From: Eubacteriales bacterium
GTDB taxonomy: Bacteria > Bacillota > Clostridia > Tissierellales > Dethiosulfatibacteraceae
Reading direction: 5' to 3'
Length of the DNA stretch: 49,778 nt
NCBI GenBank assembly: GCA_030694905.1
Contig: JAUYTY010000040.1
Span: 1 to 49,778, forward strand
The notes under the pieces: model-generated
Seen by the model: only the letters and a program-made list of their open reading frames with translations
Database searches by the model: none
What the model was told of the DNA's origin: nothing
Position numbers and translations under genes: made by a program
Part shown: positions 16,603-26,690 of the stretch, piece by piece
Layout: each line of letters starts with the position of its first letter
How positions within the stretch are numbered: position 1 is the first letter of the stretch

Positions 16603-17997
16603 TTGAAACTATATAATACCTTAACCAGACAAAAGGAGGACTTCATACCTCTTATACCTAAAAAGGTGAAAATGTACGTCTGCGGACCAACAGTCTATAA
16701 TTACATCCATGTAGGGAACGCTAGACCAGTCGTTATTTTTGACACCCTGAGACGATACTTCAAATACAAGGGCTTTGAGGTGACTTATGTTGTCAATTTT
16801 ACGGATATAGACGACAAGCTTATCAACAAAGCCATAGAGGAAAACACAACTGTTAAGGAACTGGCAGAAAAATACATCCGTGAATATCTGATTGATGTGA
16901 GAGGATTGAATATTCTGGTTGATGAAACCATCAATCCGAGAGCTACCGATCATATCGGCGGAATGATCAAATTTATAAAGGCACTGGAAGAGAAGGGATT
17001 TGCGTATAATATCGATGGAAATGTATATTTTGACACGACTAAAATCAAGGATTATGGAAAACTGTCCAAAAAAAATCCGGATGAGTTGATTTCAGGCGCA
17101 AGAGTGGATATCAACGATGAGAAACGATCACCGTCAGATTTCGTGCTGTGGAAAAAAGAAAAGCCAGGTGAACCGTCTTGGGGGAGTCCTTGGGGGAAAG
17201 GCAGACCTGGATGGCATATTGAATGCTCTGTTATGATTCGGGATATTTTAGGTGATACAATTGACATCCATGCAGGTGGAGAGGATCTGCAGTTCCCTCA
17301 CCATGAGAATGAAATAGCTCAGAGCGAGGCGTTGACAGGGAAACCCTTTGCCAACTATTGGCTCCATAATGGCATGATCAATGTGAATGATGAAAAAATG
17401 AGCAAATCACTGAACAATTTCTTTACTGTGAGGGATGTCAGCCAGGAGTATGACCTGGAGATCCTAAGATTTTTTATTGTTTCAGGACACTACAGAAAAC
17501 CAATAAGCTATAGCCGAGAAACAATCCATCAGGCAGAAGCATCTCTGCAGAGACTATACAATTCTAAAATCAAGCTTCAATCGCTTTTGGAGAAGAATCC
17601 ATCCGGCAAGTTGGATGATGCCGCAAGAATGAAACTAGTAAGTTTTAAAAGCGATTTTGAAAAAGCGATGGATGATGATATCAATACTGCAGACGCTGTC
17701 ACGGCTTTGTTTGAGACAGCAAAATATGTTAATTCATACTTTGATGAAAGCACAACCAAAGAGACAGTTCAATACACGATTGATACCTATATGGACATGG
17801 CTAATGTTTTAGGTATCCTGTACAAAGTGCCAGATGAAGAAATATCTGATGTCGCAAAGCAAATCCTTGAAAAAAGGAATGAGGCCAGAACGAATAAAGA
17901 CTTCAGACTGGCTGACGAATTGAGAAATCAATTGTTGGATATGGGAATTGAAATAGAAGATACGAGAGATGGCGTGAAATGGAAGAAAATAAATTGA
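16603..17997 (+). CDS. cysS: Cysteine--tRNA ligase
   Basis: Class I synthetase of 464 residues. It has the N-terminal zinc cysteine in MYVCGPTVYNYIHVGNARP (C27, HIGH-like H36-VGN), further zinc ligands in GWHIECS and HHENE, and KMSKS at 265-269. The start is TTG 16603, with GGTGA at 16591-16595. The gap to gltX is 15 bases, leaving no room for the T-box often found before cysS. The 3' end overlaps mrnC by 19 bases. Confidence 0.97.
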   Translation: MKLYNTLTRQKEDFIPLIPKKVKMYVCGPTVYNYIHVGNARPVVIFDTLRRYFKYKGFEVTYVVNFTDIDDKLINKAIEENTTVKELAEKYIREYLIDVRGLNILVDETINPRATDHIGGMIKFIKALEEKGFAYNIDGNVYFDTTKIKDYGKLSKKNPDELISGARVDINDEKRSPSDFVLWKKEKPGEPSWGSPWGKGRPGWHIECSVMIRDILGDTIDIHAGGEDLQFPHHENEIAQSEALTGKPFANYWLHNGMINVNDEKMSKSLNNFFTVRDVSQEYDLEILRFFIVSGHYRKPISYSRETIHQAEASLQRLYNSKIKLQSLLEKNPSGKLDDAARMKLVSFKSDFEKAMDDDINTADAVTALFETAKYVNSYFDESTTKETVQYTIDTYMDMANVLGILYKVPDEEISDVAKQILEKRNEARTNKDFRLADELRNQLLDMGIEIEDTRDGVKWKKIN

Positions 17998-18377
17998 CCA
18001 AGGATCCGAGACTGATGTCTCCGCTCCAACTGGCTTATATAGGGGATGCCGTATATGAACTGCTGGTGAGATCTTATCTGATAGAAAATCATGACATGAA
18101 TGTCAACGACCTCCACAGAAAGGCTATTCTTTTCGTTAAAGCCGAAGCACAAGCTGAGGCTTTTAGATTTGTGGAGAACTCACTGACTGAGGAAGAATTG
18201 AGAATTGTCAAAAGGGGTAGAAATGCCAAGAGTGTCACAGTGCCGAAAAACGCTAAACTGACAGACTACAAATATGCCACCGGACTTGAGGCTTTATTTG
18301 GTTATCTCTACATGTCCAATCAGACTCAGAGAATAGAGGAACTGTTCGAAAAAATAAAAACAGAAGCAATGAGGTAA
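17979..18377 (+). CDS. mrnC: Mini-ribonuclease III
   Basis: RNase III catalytic domain without a dsRNA-binding domain, 132 residues, which matures 23S rRNA in Firmicutes. Family signatures are LAYIGDAVYELLVRSYLI with the catalytic Asp, RGRNAKSVTVPKNA, and DYKYATGLEALFGYLYM with the second acidic site. The start lies inside the cysS 3' end, and rlmB follows after 3 bases, indicating tight coupling of the RNA genes. Confidence 0.95.
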   Translation: MEENKLTKDPRLMSPLQLAYIGDAVYELLVRSYLIENHDMNVNDLHRKAILFVKAEAQAEAFRFVENSLTEEELRIVKRGRNAKSVTVPKNAKLTDYKYATGLEALFGYLYMSNQTQRIEELFEKIKTEAMR

Positions 18378-18380
18378 AAT

Positions 18381-19112
18381 ATGAGAACTGTATTTGGAAA
18401 GAATCCAGTGATGGAAGTCCTGCGAAGCGACAAAAAAATTGAGAAAATCTACTGTCTTGAGCGAAAAAACAAATCGGTTACAGATCAGGATCTGATAGAT
18501 CTGGCAATTGAAAAATCAGTCAGTGTGATAGAAGTAAGCAAAAATAAATTGGACGCATTGTCAAATGACGGAAACCATCAGGGATTGGTTGCCATAGTTG
18601 AAGATTATACATATTATGCATTGGACGACGTATTGGAGAAAGCACGTCAAAAAAGCAAAGGCCCTTTTCTTGTTATATTGGATGGGATAACCGATGTCCA
18701 TAATTTTGGTGCGATTATCAGGAGTTGTGAATGTGCTGGTGTGGACGGTATCATCATTCCAGAGAGAAGATCTGCACAGATAAATGACACTGTCGCTAAA
18801 ACATCGGCGGGAGCCCTTGAGTATATACCCATCATTAGAGTTGTGAACATCAATGCCACAATAGATGATTTGAAGAATAAGGGGTTTTGGATATATGGCG
18901 CGGACATGAATGGAGACAAAGCATACTACAGTGAAAAATATGATGGATCCGTTGCTTTGGTCATTGGAGGAGAAGGGAAGGGCATCAGCAGGCTGACAAG
19001 AGAAAAATGCGACACCATAGTTGAGATACCTATGTATGGCAGAATCAATTCGCTGAACGCATCCTGCGCTGCGACAATTTTAATTTACGAAGTCATCAGA
19101 CAAAGAGGATAG
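18381..19112 (+). CDS. rlmB: 23S rRNA (guanosine(2251)-2'-O)-methyltransferase RlmB, SpoU/TrmH family
   Basis: SPOUT-class RNA methyltransferase of 243 residues. It has the N-terminal substrate-binding domain (FGKNPVMEVLRSDKKIEKIY), then the trefoil-knot domain with motif 1 ILDGITDVHNFGAIIRSCECAGVDG, motif 2 LVIGGEGKGISRL and motif 3 IPMYGRINSLNASCAATILIYEVIRQR. The position after mrnC is the usual one. Exact target guanosine is assigned by family. Confidence 0.92.
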   Translation: MRTVFGKNPVMEVLRSDKKIEKIYCLERKNKSVTDQDLIDLAIEKSVSVIEVSKNKLDALSNDGNHQGLVAIVEDYTYYALDDVLEKARQKSKGPFLVILDGITDVHNFGAIIRSCECAGVDGIIIPERRSAQINDTVAKTSAGALEYIPIIRVVNINATIDDLKNKGFWIYGADMNGDKAYYSEKYDGSVALVIGGEGKGISRLTREKCDTIVEIPMYGRINSLNASCAATILIYEVIRQRG

Positions 19113-19114
19113 TC

Positions 19115-19657
19115 ATGAACATAGGCAAGGAATATCTTTTTGTAGACGGATACAACATCATTAACTCATGGGAAGAGCTGCAAGAAATTGCTGAAGCCAG
19201 CATTGAGTCCGCAAGACAGGAATTGATCGATATCATGATAGAGTATCAGTCCTACAGAGACATCAATTTGATTGTGGTTTTCGATGCCTATAAAGTGAAG
19301 GGTACCAGCCTCAGAAAAGAGAAGTATGGACAACTGGAGGTTGTTTTCACAAAGGAGAATGAAACTGCAGATACGTATATAGAGAGAAGATTGGATGAAA
19401 TAGGCAGAATAAAAAAAGTCACAGTTGCCACATCCGATGGCATGCTGCAGCAGATGATTCTTTCAAGAGGAGGACTGAGACTTTCTGCTAGAGAGTTCTA
19501 TCATCTGGTAAAAGACACCGAAATTGAGATAGAAAGAAAAAGAAGAAAAATCTCGCAAAACAGCATCAATTACAGAGGCACGCTTGATACCAGAACGCTG
19601 GACAAGCTAAAGGGATTGATAGTTGAAGAGGCTCAAAAAAAGAGAAAAAAGAAATAA
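19115..19657 (+). CDS. rae1: NYN-domain endoribonuclease Rae1 (YacP)
   Basis: PIN-like NYN domain protein of 180 residues. B. subtilis Rae1 enters the ribosomal A site and cleaves mRNA. Acidic residues of the fold are seen in LFVDGYNIINSW, VVFDAYKV, NETADTYIERR and VATSDGMLQQ. The highly basic tail ends in KKRKKK. It ends the RNA-metabolism operon; a terminator follows directly. In Bacillus the next gene is sigH, which is not found here. Confidence 0.88.
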   Translation: MNIGKEYLFVDGYNIINSWEELQEIAEASIESARQELIDIMIEYQSYRDINLIVVFDAYKVKGTSLRKEKYGQLEVVFTKENETADTYIERRLDEIGRIKKVTVATSDGMLQQMILSRGGLRLSAREFYHLVKDTEIEIERKRRKISQNSINYRGTLDTRTLDKLKGLIVEEAQKKRKKK

Positions 19658-19662
19658 TAGAC

Positions 19663-19697
19663 AGGCACTTTGATCAAACCATTCAATGTGCCTTTTA
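19663..19697 (+). terminator. Terminator after rae1
   Basis: Interrupted stem AGGCAC-T-TTGA/TCAA-T-GTGCCT followed by TTTT. It closes the gltX operon. Confidence 0.75.
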
Positions 19698-19761
19698 TAA
19701 TACCCAAAACTATGCTAAAATTTAATGGTGTTTGGTACCTAATTGGAAGGAGAATTGCGAT

Positions 19762-20874
19762 ATGATTAGAATAGAAGACTTGGAGACGCCCTCGTTCTTA
19801 CTGGATTTGACAGTTTTGGAAAATAACATAAATGATTACCAGAATGACTGCTTTGATAATCAGAAACAGCTCTGGCCAATGACCAAGACCCATAAGAGCT
19901 CGTATATTGCCATGATGCAAAATAAAGCCGGGGCCAAGGGTTTTCTGGTTGGAACCATTGATGAGGCGGAGATGCTGGCAGATAGGGGAATCGTCAATAT
20001 TATGCTGGCTTATCCCTACACGGATTTTCGGAACCTGGAAAGGATTGCCGATATATCTGGAAAGGCAAACCTGTATTGTGCCATAGACCATCCTGAACAT
20101 GTGGCCCTTTATAGTGATTTCTTCGGCAAACGAAATCAGATTTGTAAAACAATCATCATTATTGATACCGGGTTAGGTAGATTCGGAGTTTCTCCTGATG
20201 AGGCGGGGAAATTTGCATTGGATGTGACAAACACAGAGAATCTGGAACTCTTTGGCATATCGACCCACTCGGGACAGGTTTACGGATGCTCAAATAAGGA
20301 AGAAGTGATCAGACAAGGTCAGTCAGGATTGGATAGATTGGAAATGGCGAAGCAAAATATAGAAAAAGAAGGTATCGAGCTTGAAATTATAGCATGTGGC
20401 ACCACACCAGCCTTTGATTTGGAAGTAAAGCATAATGTCACAAATATTGTCAGACCGGGCAATTATGTGTTTCACGACAACATTCAAATTATCCTGGGAT
20501 CCGCAGAAGAAAAAGACTGCGCCTTCACCGTCCAATGCACAATTATCTCGAAGCATGAAAACCACCTTCTGATAAATTGTGGAAGCAAATGCCTGGGCCT
20601 TGATAAAGGGGCCCATGGGGTCAGTGGACTGGATACATACGGATTGGTCAAAGGACACCCGGAGCTGAAAATCGTATCATTGTCCGAAGAGGTCGGGAAA
20701 ATATATTCAGAAGATCCGGACCGGTTCAATATAGGAGACAAATTGCAGATCATACCTAATCATTCCTGCTCATCAGCTAGCATGACCAGTTATCTGACAG
20801 GTCACAGGCAGGGTGTTGCTGAGAGGATAATAGAAATTGATATGAGGCCCAATTCAAAAAAACCGATATTATAA
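19762..20874 (+). CDS. DSD1-like PLP enzyme (D-threonine aldolase / D-serine dehydratase-like)
   Basis: Fold-type III (alanine racemase-like) PLP enzyme of 370 residues. The N-terminal TPSFLLDLTVLENNI and KTHKS carry the PLP lysine. GAKGFLVGTIDEAEMLADRGI, DTGLGRFG and STHSGQVYG follow, and the C-terminal metal-binding pair H and C lies in IPNHSCSSAS, as in D-threonine aldolases and DSD1. The start is the ATG at 19762 after GGAAGGAG. The frame would extend upstream to 19732 without an RBS. It probably cleaves or deaminates a D-amino acid; the substrate cannot be told from sequence. It stands between terminator and sbcD. Confidence 0.85.
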   Translation: MIRIEDLETPSFLLDLTVLENNINDYQNDCFDNQKQLWPMTKTHKSSYIAMMQNKAGAKGFLVGTIDEAEMLADRGIVNIMLAYPYTDFRNLERIADISGKANLYCAIDHPEHVALYSDFFGKRNQICKTIIIIDTGLGRFGVSPDEAGKFALDVTNTENLELFGISTHSGQVYGCSNKEEVIRQGQSGLDRLEMAKQNIEKEGIELEIIACGTTPAFDLEVKHNVTNIVRPGNYVFHDNIQIILGSAEEKDCAFTVQCTIISKHENHLLINCGSKCLGLDKGAHGVSGLDTYGLVKGHPELKIVSLSEEVGKIYSEDPDRFNIGDKLQIIPNHSCSSASMTSYLTGHRQGVAERIIEIDMRPNSKKPIL

Positions 20875-20885
20875 GGGGGGGAAGC

Positions 20886-22106
20886 ATGAATATTCTACAT
20901 ACAGGGGATTGGCATCTGGGGAAGACGCTTGAGGGATTCAGCAGATTGGAAGAGCAGGAGTTGTTTCTTGATGATTTTGTCCGAATAGCGGAAGAGAATT
21001 GCATTGATCTGGTAATCATCGCCGGGGATATTTATGACAGCTTCAATCCATCTGCAAAAGCTGAAAAAATGTTTTATGATACATTGAAGAGATTGTCAGA
21101 TGATGGGAAACGTCTGACACTTGTCATCGCAGGAAATCACGACAGCCCCGACAGGCTGGTTGCTGCCGGTCCCCTTGCCAGAGACCATGGCATCATTATG
21201 ATGGGAACACCCAAGACTGTTGTGGAACCGGGTATTTACGGGCAACACCAGATTTTAAAATCAGAAGAAGGATTTATAGAAATTGAAATCAACGGCGAGA
21301 AGGCCGTTATTGTGGCTGTTGCTTTTCCCAGTGAAAAAAGACTAAATGAGGTGCTTTATACTGGGATGGACAGCGATGAAGAAAAGCTGGCATCCTATGA
21401 AGACAGGATGAAGCTTTTATTCAATAATCTGGAAAAAAATTACAGAGCGGACGCGATTAATCTGTTGGTCTCCCATCTATTTGTCATGGGAAGCGTGGAA
21501 AGCGGATCCGAGAGAAGCATACAGCTTGGGGGGAGCTATCTGATAAACAGCGCTATTCTCCCTGAAGCGGCACAGTATATAGCGCTTGGACATGTCCATA
21601 AACCCCAGGTGGTTCCTGGGAGCAAGAAACGCGCTAGATATTCAGGATCTCCAATCCATTACAGTAAAAACGAGATAAATTATCAGAAAAGTCTGGTTAA
21701 AATAAGTGTTGCGCCTATGCAAAAACCGGTCATTGAGGAGATTCCGCTGAAAACTTACAAACCTATTGAATTGTGGCAGTGCGACAATCTTGCCTCCGCA
21801 AAAGAAAAATGCGAAGAAAACAGCGGCAGGGATTGCTGGATTTACCTCGAAATCAAGACAGACCAATATCTGAAGGAGAATCAGATTAAAGAACTGAAGG
21901 ACCTGAAAAAGGATATTATCAGCATCAGACCTATAACACCCGAGGAGATAGCAGGCAACAAAGAAACAAAAACCTTTAAAGAGAGAGCCTTTGATGACCT
22001 GTTTAGAGATTTCTATTTCAATCAAAGAGGCATAGCAGCATCACAGGAGACCATGGATATGATCATGAGTCTGGTCTACGGGGAGGATGAATATGAAACC
22101 GATTAA
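20886..22106 (+). CDS. sbcD: Exonuclease subunit SbcD
   Basis: Mre11-type nuclease of 406 residues that processes hairpins and protein-blocked DNA ends with SbcC. Phosphoesterase motifs are HTGDWHLGK, AGDIYDSFNPS, AGNHDSPDR, VSHLFVMG and LGHVHKPQ. The C-terminal capping domain follows. The ribosome binding site is the run AAGGGGGG before the ATG. The last bases overlap the sbcC start. Confidence 0.95.
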   Translation: MNILHTGDWHLGKTLEGFSRLEEQELFLDDFVRIAEENCIDLVIIAGDIYDSFNPSAKAEKMFYDTLKRLSDDGKRLTLVIAGNHDSPDRLVAAGPLARDHGIIMMGTPKTVVEPGIYGQHQILKSEEGFIEIEINGEKAVIVAVAFPSEKRLNEVLYTGMDSDEEKLASYEDRMKLLFNNLEKNYRADAINLLVSHLFVMGSVESGSERSIQLGGSYLINSAILPEAAQYIALGHVHKPQVVPGSKKRARYSGSPIHYSKNEINYQKSLVKISVAPMQKPVIEEIPLKTYKPIELWQCDNLASAKEKCEENSGRDCWIYLEIKTDQYLKENQIKELKDLKKDIISIRPITPEEIAGNKETKTFKERAFDDLFRDFYFNQRGIAASQETMDMIMSLVYGEDEYETD

Positions 22107-25100
22107 CCTGAAAATAAAGGGATTGAACAGCTTCGAAGAGGAGCAGGAGATCGATTTCGTCTCACTCACACGCGGTGGGTTTTTTGGAATTTTTGGACCT
22201 ACTGGCAGCGGCAAATCAACCATACTGGATGGTATAACGCTTGCCTTGTACGGTGATTTGTCAAGAAATAGCGCTGATTTTATCAATGCTAATAGTGATA
22301 AGGCACAGGTCAGCTTCGAGTTCCAGATATCAGGCAAGGAAAACAAGCGATATCTGGTTCAGAGAGACTTCAAAAGGGATAAGAACAGTCTTAAACCCCG
22401 AACAGACAAGTGCAAGGTTATGGATATCACTTCCGGTGGGATTATAATTTTAGAGGAATCCGTTAAAGGTGTTACCGAAAAATGCACCGAGATCATAGGG
22501 CTGTCCAAAGATGATTTCACAAGGACTGTGGTGTTGCCTCAAGGAAAATTCAGCGATTTTTTGAAAATGGAAGGGAAAAATCGCAGGGACATGCTCGAAA
22601 GACTATTCAATCTGCAAGAATATGGAGACAATCTACGCCAGAAATTGAAAGCTAGATTGGATAAAGAAACATCGGTAAAGATATCGCTGGAGGGAGAGAT
22701 CAAAGGTCTCGGCGAGGTCAGTGAAGATATCATTAAAGCCAAGGAGTTAGAATACAATACCAGGCAGGAGATGCTGCTTGCTGAGAAAGAGGAACTTAAG
22801 CTGATTAACCTTCAGTTTGAAGAGGGCAAAGAAATCTATAATCTTCAGAAGGAATATGAGAAGTATCAGGATGATGAGAAAGCGCTCCTTGGCAAAAAAG
22901 AGCTGCACATACAAAAAAATGTGGCGTTGGAAAAGCATAAGAATGCCAATTCCATGGCAATCGTCATAAGGAATTTTGAGGAAACATGCTACGAGAGAGC
23001 TGAAATCATTAAGCGGTTGGATGAGGTCACGGAAAAAAAGCTAACAATCAAAGAAGAAAAAACCAAGACGCAAAAGGATTTCGAACTGGCAAAGGATCAA
23101 TATGATAACATTCTACCAGGCGTAAGACTTAAGGAGCAGAAAGTTTTAGAAGCACTCGAAGAGGAAAATGAACTGCATGAGATAGAAAAGCTATCAAATT
23201 CCCTCAAATCGAGGGTAACTGAGTTGGAAGAGCGCTTGAAAGCTTCCGATGAAACAAAACAATCCAGATTGCTGCAGGTCGATAGTATCACGCAAGAGAT
23301 GGAGAAACTAATTGTTGAATACGATGCCTTGAAAGTTGATACCGTAATTAAAGAGAAGGTCAGGACAGGTGAAAAGCTGGTTGAAAGCTTTATTTCATTA
23401 AATGACAGCGTCACTAAGATACAGAAAAAGATACTTGAATTGTCAGCTCAAGAAGAAGATTTCCATAGTCAAAAGAAAGCGCTTGAACGAGAAAAGAATG
23501 AATCAGAAGAACTGCTGAAACAGCTGATTGATAAACTGAACGGGTTGAAGGAAAATTGTCCAGGAACACAGGAGGACTTATCCGCCATCAGAGATAAGCT
23601 TTTTGAACTGAAATCCAAATGGACCAAGCATGATGAGCTTGAAGATTCAATTAAAAAGAATATAAGCAACATTCAACAGCTGATTCAGGAAAAGGGTCCT
23701 CTGGAGGAAATTTTAAAAAACACAATTCTTCAGCTAGAGCAAATCGACACTGAAATCAATGATAATAAAAACGAGACAACGGCTTATGAGCTAAGGAAGA
23801 CGTTATCTGAAGGCGAGCCATGTCCTGTTTGCGGTTCGAAAGAGCATTATCCAGGACAATTGAAGTCTATTGATCTAACAAGTCTTGAGAGACTGGAGAT
23901 AGAAAAAAACGACCTGACACAGAAACTGAAAATGGCAGAGAAGGATATAAATGAGATAGCTGTAAGATTATCCATTGAAGACAAGCAAGCTATGACATAT
24001 TCGACTGAATTAAATAATCTAGGTAAGGATTATCAGTTAAAAAAACCTGAAGAGGAACAAGACAAATACGACAGATTGAAGAAACAGATCAATGCATTTG
24101 ACGAAGAAACCAACAATCTGACAAGAGAGATTTCTGAAACGACCAATATTGTCACTAAAAAAACAGGACTTCTGAATACAACCGGCGCAAGTCTATCAAG
24201 CGTCATCATTCAGTTGAAGGATAACAGCGAGGAGCTCACAAAACTTCAGAAAGAAACGACTGAGATACAGAAAGCGCTTGGATTACTGATAGCAGAAACT
24301 GGAATTAGAGATTTTCCGCTGGCATCCAAAGACATCAGAAGAAAAGACGGGCAAAGAGAAAAATTAGAAACTGAGATAAATACCCTTTCAGCAAATGAAA
24401 AGAAAATCAAAAAAGAATTGGAGGCTTTGGAATCAGCAATCAAAAGTGATACCAACCAGCTGATTGCATTAAATACCGATCACAAGAACAAGCTTCAACA
24501 AATTGAAAATTTAACTAACAGCATTGTTAAAAAAGCAGGAAACATCCAAAATTTACGACAACTGAGGGATGAAACAGCTCAGAAAATAAAATCAATCGAG
24601 CGGTTGTATAGAACACAATATGAAAAGAATTTGAAGTGTGCTGAAGATTTCGAGTCTATTGGCAATGAATTTCACAAGATAACGCAGAGCATGAGTGATT
24701 TAGAAAAGAGATTCACATCAACCGATAAAACACTTGGTGAAAAGCTAATTGAAAACAGATTTGACACTATCGAAGAAGCTAAAGGATTTTTAACAGACGC
24801 CGTTAACATTAAAAGAATGGAACAGGAAATTAGAGATTACAATGATGCCATCTCTAGAACAAAAGGCGTTCTGGAAAGCATTAGCAAGAAGCTTTTGGGG
24901 AGACAAATCACCGAAGAAAGTTGGAAGGATATTCAAAATCAACTGAAAAACAAAGAAAATCTTTTGAATTTGCTGAAGAAGGAACATGCTTTGCTAGAGC
25001 AGGAAATAAAAGATGCAAAAGAAAAATTATCTGGCGTCAAGGGTTTGATTGCCCAAATCAAAAAGATTGATGAGAGTCTCGGAACACTGCGGGATCTTGA

Positions 25101-25587
25101 AAATCTTTTTAAGGGAAACAGATTTGTCGAGTTCATCGCGACAGAAAGATTGAAATACATATCAAAAGAAGCCTCAACCAGATTGCTTGATATCACCGGA
25201 GGCGTTTATGGACTGGAGACTGATGAAGAGGGCAGGTTTTTGATAAAGGATAACAAGAACGGTGGCATTTTAAGGGAGTCGTCCACTTTATCAGGGGGAG
25301 AAACATTCCTGACATCCTTAGCCCTTGCATTGGCTTTATCCGCAGAGATACAACTGAAAGGCACAGCCCCCCTGGAGCTGTTCTTTCTGGATGAGGGATT
25401 TGGAACGCTGGATGACAACCTGTTGGACGTTGTGATGACTTCACTTGAAAGGATACATCACGAAAAGCTTAAGGTGGGGATCATCTCGCACGTTGAATCT
25501 GTCAAAAACAGGGTTCCCGTAAAACTGATCGTAACAGGTGCGGTTACCGGTGAGGGAGGCAGCAGGGTTAGAATTGAGTTAAACTAG
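22093..25587 (+). CDS. sbcC: Exonuclease subunit SbcC (SMC-like ATPase)
   Basis: Rad50-type ATPase of 1164 residues. Walker A GPTGSGKST is at 35-43. Long coiled coils surround the zinc hook CPVC at 577-580, almost exactly mid-protein. The C-terminal head has signature LSGGE from residue 1066 and Walker B FFLDEGFG with D1100-E1101. I chose ATG 22093 because GGGGAGG at 22080-22086 is then well spaced; the ATG at 22087 is too close. It overlaps sbcD by 14 bases. Confidence 0.96.
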   Translation: MKPINLKIKGLNSFEEEQEIDFVSLTRGGFFGIFGPTGSGKSTILDGITLALYGDLSRNSADFINANSDKAQVSFEFQISGKENKRYLVQRDFKRDKNSLKPRTDKCKVMDITSGGIIILEESVKGVTEKCTEIIGLSKDDFTRTVVLPQGKFSDFLKMEGKNRRDMLERLFNLQEYGDNLRQKLKARLDKETSVKISLEGEIKGLGEVSEDIIKAKELEYNTRQEMLLAEKEELKLINLQFEEGKEIYNLQKEYEKYQDDEKALLGKKELHIQKNVALEKHKNANSMAIVIRNFEETCYERAEIIKRLDEVTEKKLTIKEEKTKTQKDFELAKDQYDNILPGVRLKEQKVLEALEEENELHEIEKLSNSLKSRVTELEERLKASDETKQSRLLQVDSITQEMEKLIVEYDALKVDTVIKEKVRTGEKLVESFISLNDSVTKIQKKILELSAQEEDFHSQKKALEREKNESEELLKQLIDKLNGLKENCPGTQEDLSAIRDKLFELKSKWTKHDELEDSIKKNISNIQQLIQEKGPLEEILKNTILQLEQIDTEINDNKNETTAYELRKTLSEGEPCPVCGSKEHYPGQLKSIDLTSLERLEIEKNDLTQKLKMAEKDINEIAVRLSIEDKQAMTYSTELNNLGKDYQLKKPEEEQDKYDRLKKQINAFDEETNNLTREISETTNIVTKKTGLLNTTGASLSSVIIQLKDNSEELTKLQKETTEIQKALGLLIAETGIRDFPLASKDIRRKDGQREKLETEINTLSANEKKIKKELEALESAIKSDTNQLIALNTDHKNKLQQIENLTNSIVKKAGNIQNLRQLRDETAQKIKSIERLYRTQYEKNLKCAEDFESIGNEFHKITQSMSDLEKRFTSTDKTLGEKLIENRFDTIEEAKGFLTDAVNIKRMEQEIRDYNDAISRTKGVLESISKKLLGRQITEESWKDIQNQLKNKENLLNLLKKEHALLEQEIKDAKEKLSGVKGLIAQIKKIDESLGTLRDLENLFKGNRFVEFIATERLKYISKEASTRLLDITGGVYGLETDEEGRFLIKDNKNGGILRESSTLSGGETFLTSLALALALSAEIQLKGTAPLELFFLDEGFGTLDDNLLDVVMTSLERIHHEKLKVGIISHVESVKNRVPVKLIVTGAVTGEGGSRVRIELN

Positions 25588-25596
25588 GAGAAATAG

Positions 25597-26667
25597 ATGA
25601 CATTACAGCATAAACTATTGGACTGGTACATGCAGTATCATAGAAAGCTTCCATTCAGGGAGAGCCATGACCCCTATAACATATGGATTTCTGAAATCAT
25701 GCTTCAGCAAACCCAGATGGACACTGTTATTCCATATTATGAGCGCTTCATGGCTAGGTTTCCGACGGTAACTGAACTCGCAAATGCACAGGAAGAAGAA
25801 GTCTTTAAAATGTGGGAGGGTCTTGGGTACTACTCACGGGCAAGAAATCTGATTAAATGCGCAAGAATAATTGAAGACGATTATGATGGCGTGTTTCCAG
25901 ACGATTATGAAAAAGCCTTAAAACTTCCTGGAATAGGTTCCTATACCGCGGGAGCGGTGTTAAGCATAGCCTATAATCTGAAACACCCTGCTGTCGACGG
26001 CAATGTGATGCGGGTATTATCCAGGATATATAAAATGGAAGAGGACATCGCCAGCCCAAAGTCAAAAAAAATATTTGAAGCTAAAATCCTGACTATAATG
26101 CCGGATGACCCACGACATTTCAACCAAGCCCTGATGGAATTGGGAGCTTTGATTTGCACACCTAAAAGCCCGAAATGTTCAACTTGCCCTATCAATTCTT
26201 GTTGCATGGCATTTGAGATGGATCTGCAAGATAGATTACCTGTTAAAACACAGAAGCAAAAAAACAAAAACCTGCACCTGGCAGTCGCAATTATCAGACA
26301 AGGAGATACAATTCTCTTCACAAAGTCGGATAAGGGATTGCTTTCAGGTCTTTGGGGATTTCCCTCCACTGAGGGAGAGAGTAAGGCGACAGTAAAAGAA
26401 AAATTGATGACAGTACTGAATAATGAACTCAAAATCGAAATCAAAGATACGGTTGAGGTTGGAAAAGAGAAGCATGTTTTCACCCATAAGACTTGGCTGA
26501 TGGCTGTGTACAGGATAACGAGCGATTCCAGATCTGTCTGTCAAGAAAAGGCGTCAATAAAAGAAACAGATGAACCATACGATTTTGAAACAGCATGGAT
26601 TGCACTTGACGAAATAGAGAATTACGCTATATCAACGGCATTTAGAAAAGTTTTGAAATATCTTTAG
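25597..26667 (+). CDS. mutY: A/G-specific adenine glycosylase
   Basis: Removes adenine mispaired with 8-oxoguanine, 356 residues. Visible are WISEIMLQQTQ with the catalytic Glu (E33), the helix-hairpin-helix LPGIGSYTAGAVLS, the catalytic Asp in AVDGNVMRVLSR and the iron-sulfur cluster loop C-x6-C-x2-C-x5-C (CTPKSPKCSTCPINSCC). A C-terminal NUDIX-like 8-oxoG recognition domain runs from about residue 228. It is co-directional, 9 bases after sbcC, forming a DNA-repair operon. Confidence 0.95.
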   Translation: MTLQHKLLDWYMQYHRKLPFRESHDPYNIWISEIMLQQTQMDTVIPYYERFMARFPTVTELANAQEEEVFKMWEGLGYYSRARNLIKCARIIEDDYDGVFPDDYEKALKLPGIGSYTAGAVLSIAYNLKHPAVDGNVMRVLSRIYKMEEDIASPKSKKIFEAKILTIMPDDPRHFNQALMELGALICTPKSPKCSTCPINSCCMAFEMDLQDRLPVKTQKQKNKNLHLAVAIIRQGDTILFTKSDKGLLSGLWGFPSTEGESKATVKEKLMTVLNNELKIEIKDTVEVGKEKHVFTHKTWLMAVYRITSDSRSVCQEKASIKETDEPYDFETAWIALDEIENYAISTAFRKVLKYL

Positions 26668-26690
26668 GCATAAACAGAGGAAGGATAAAG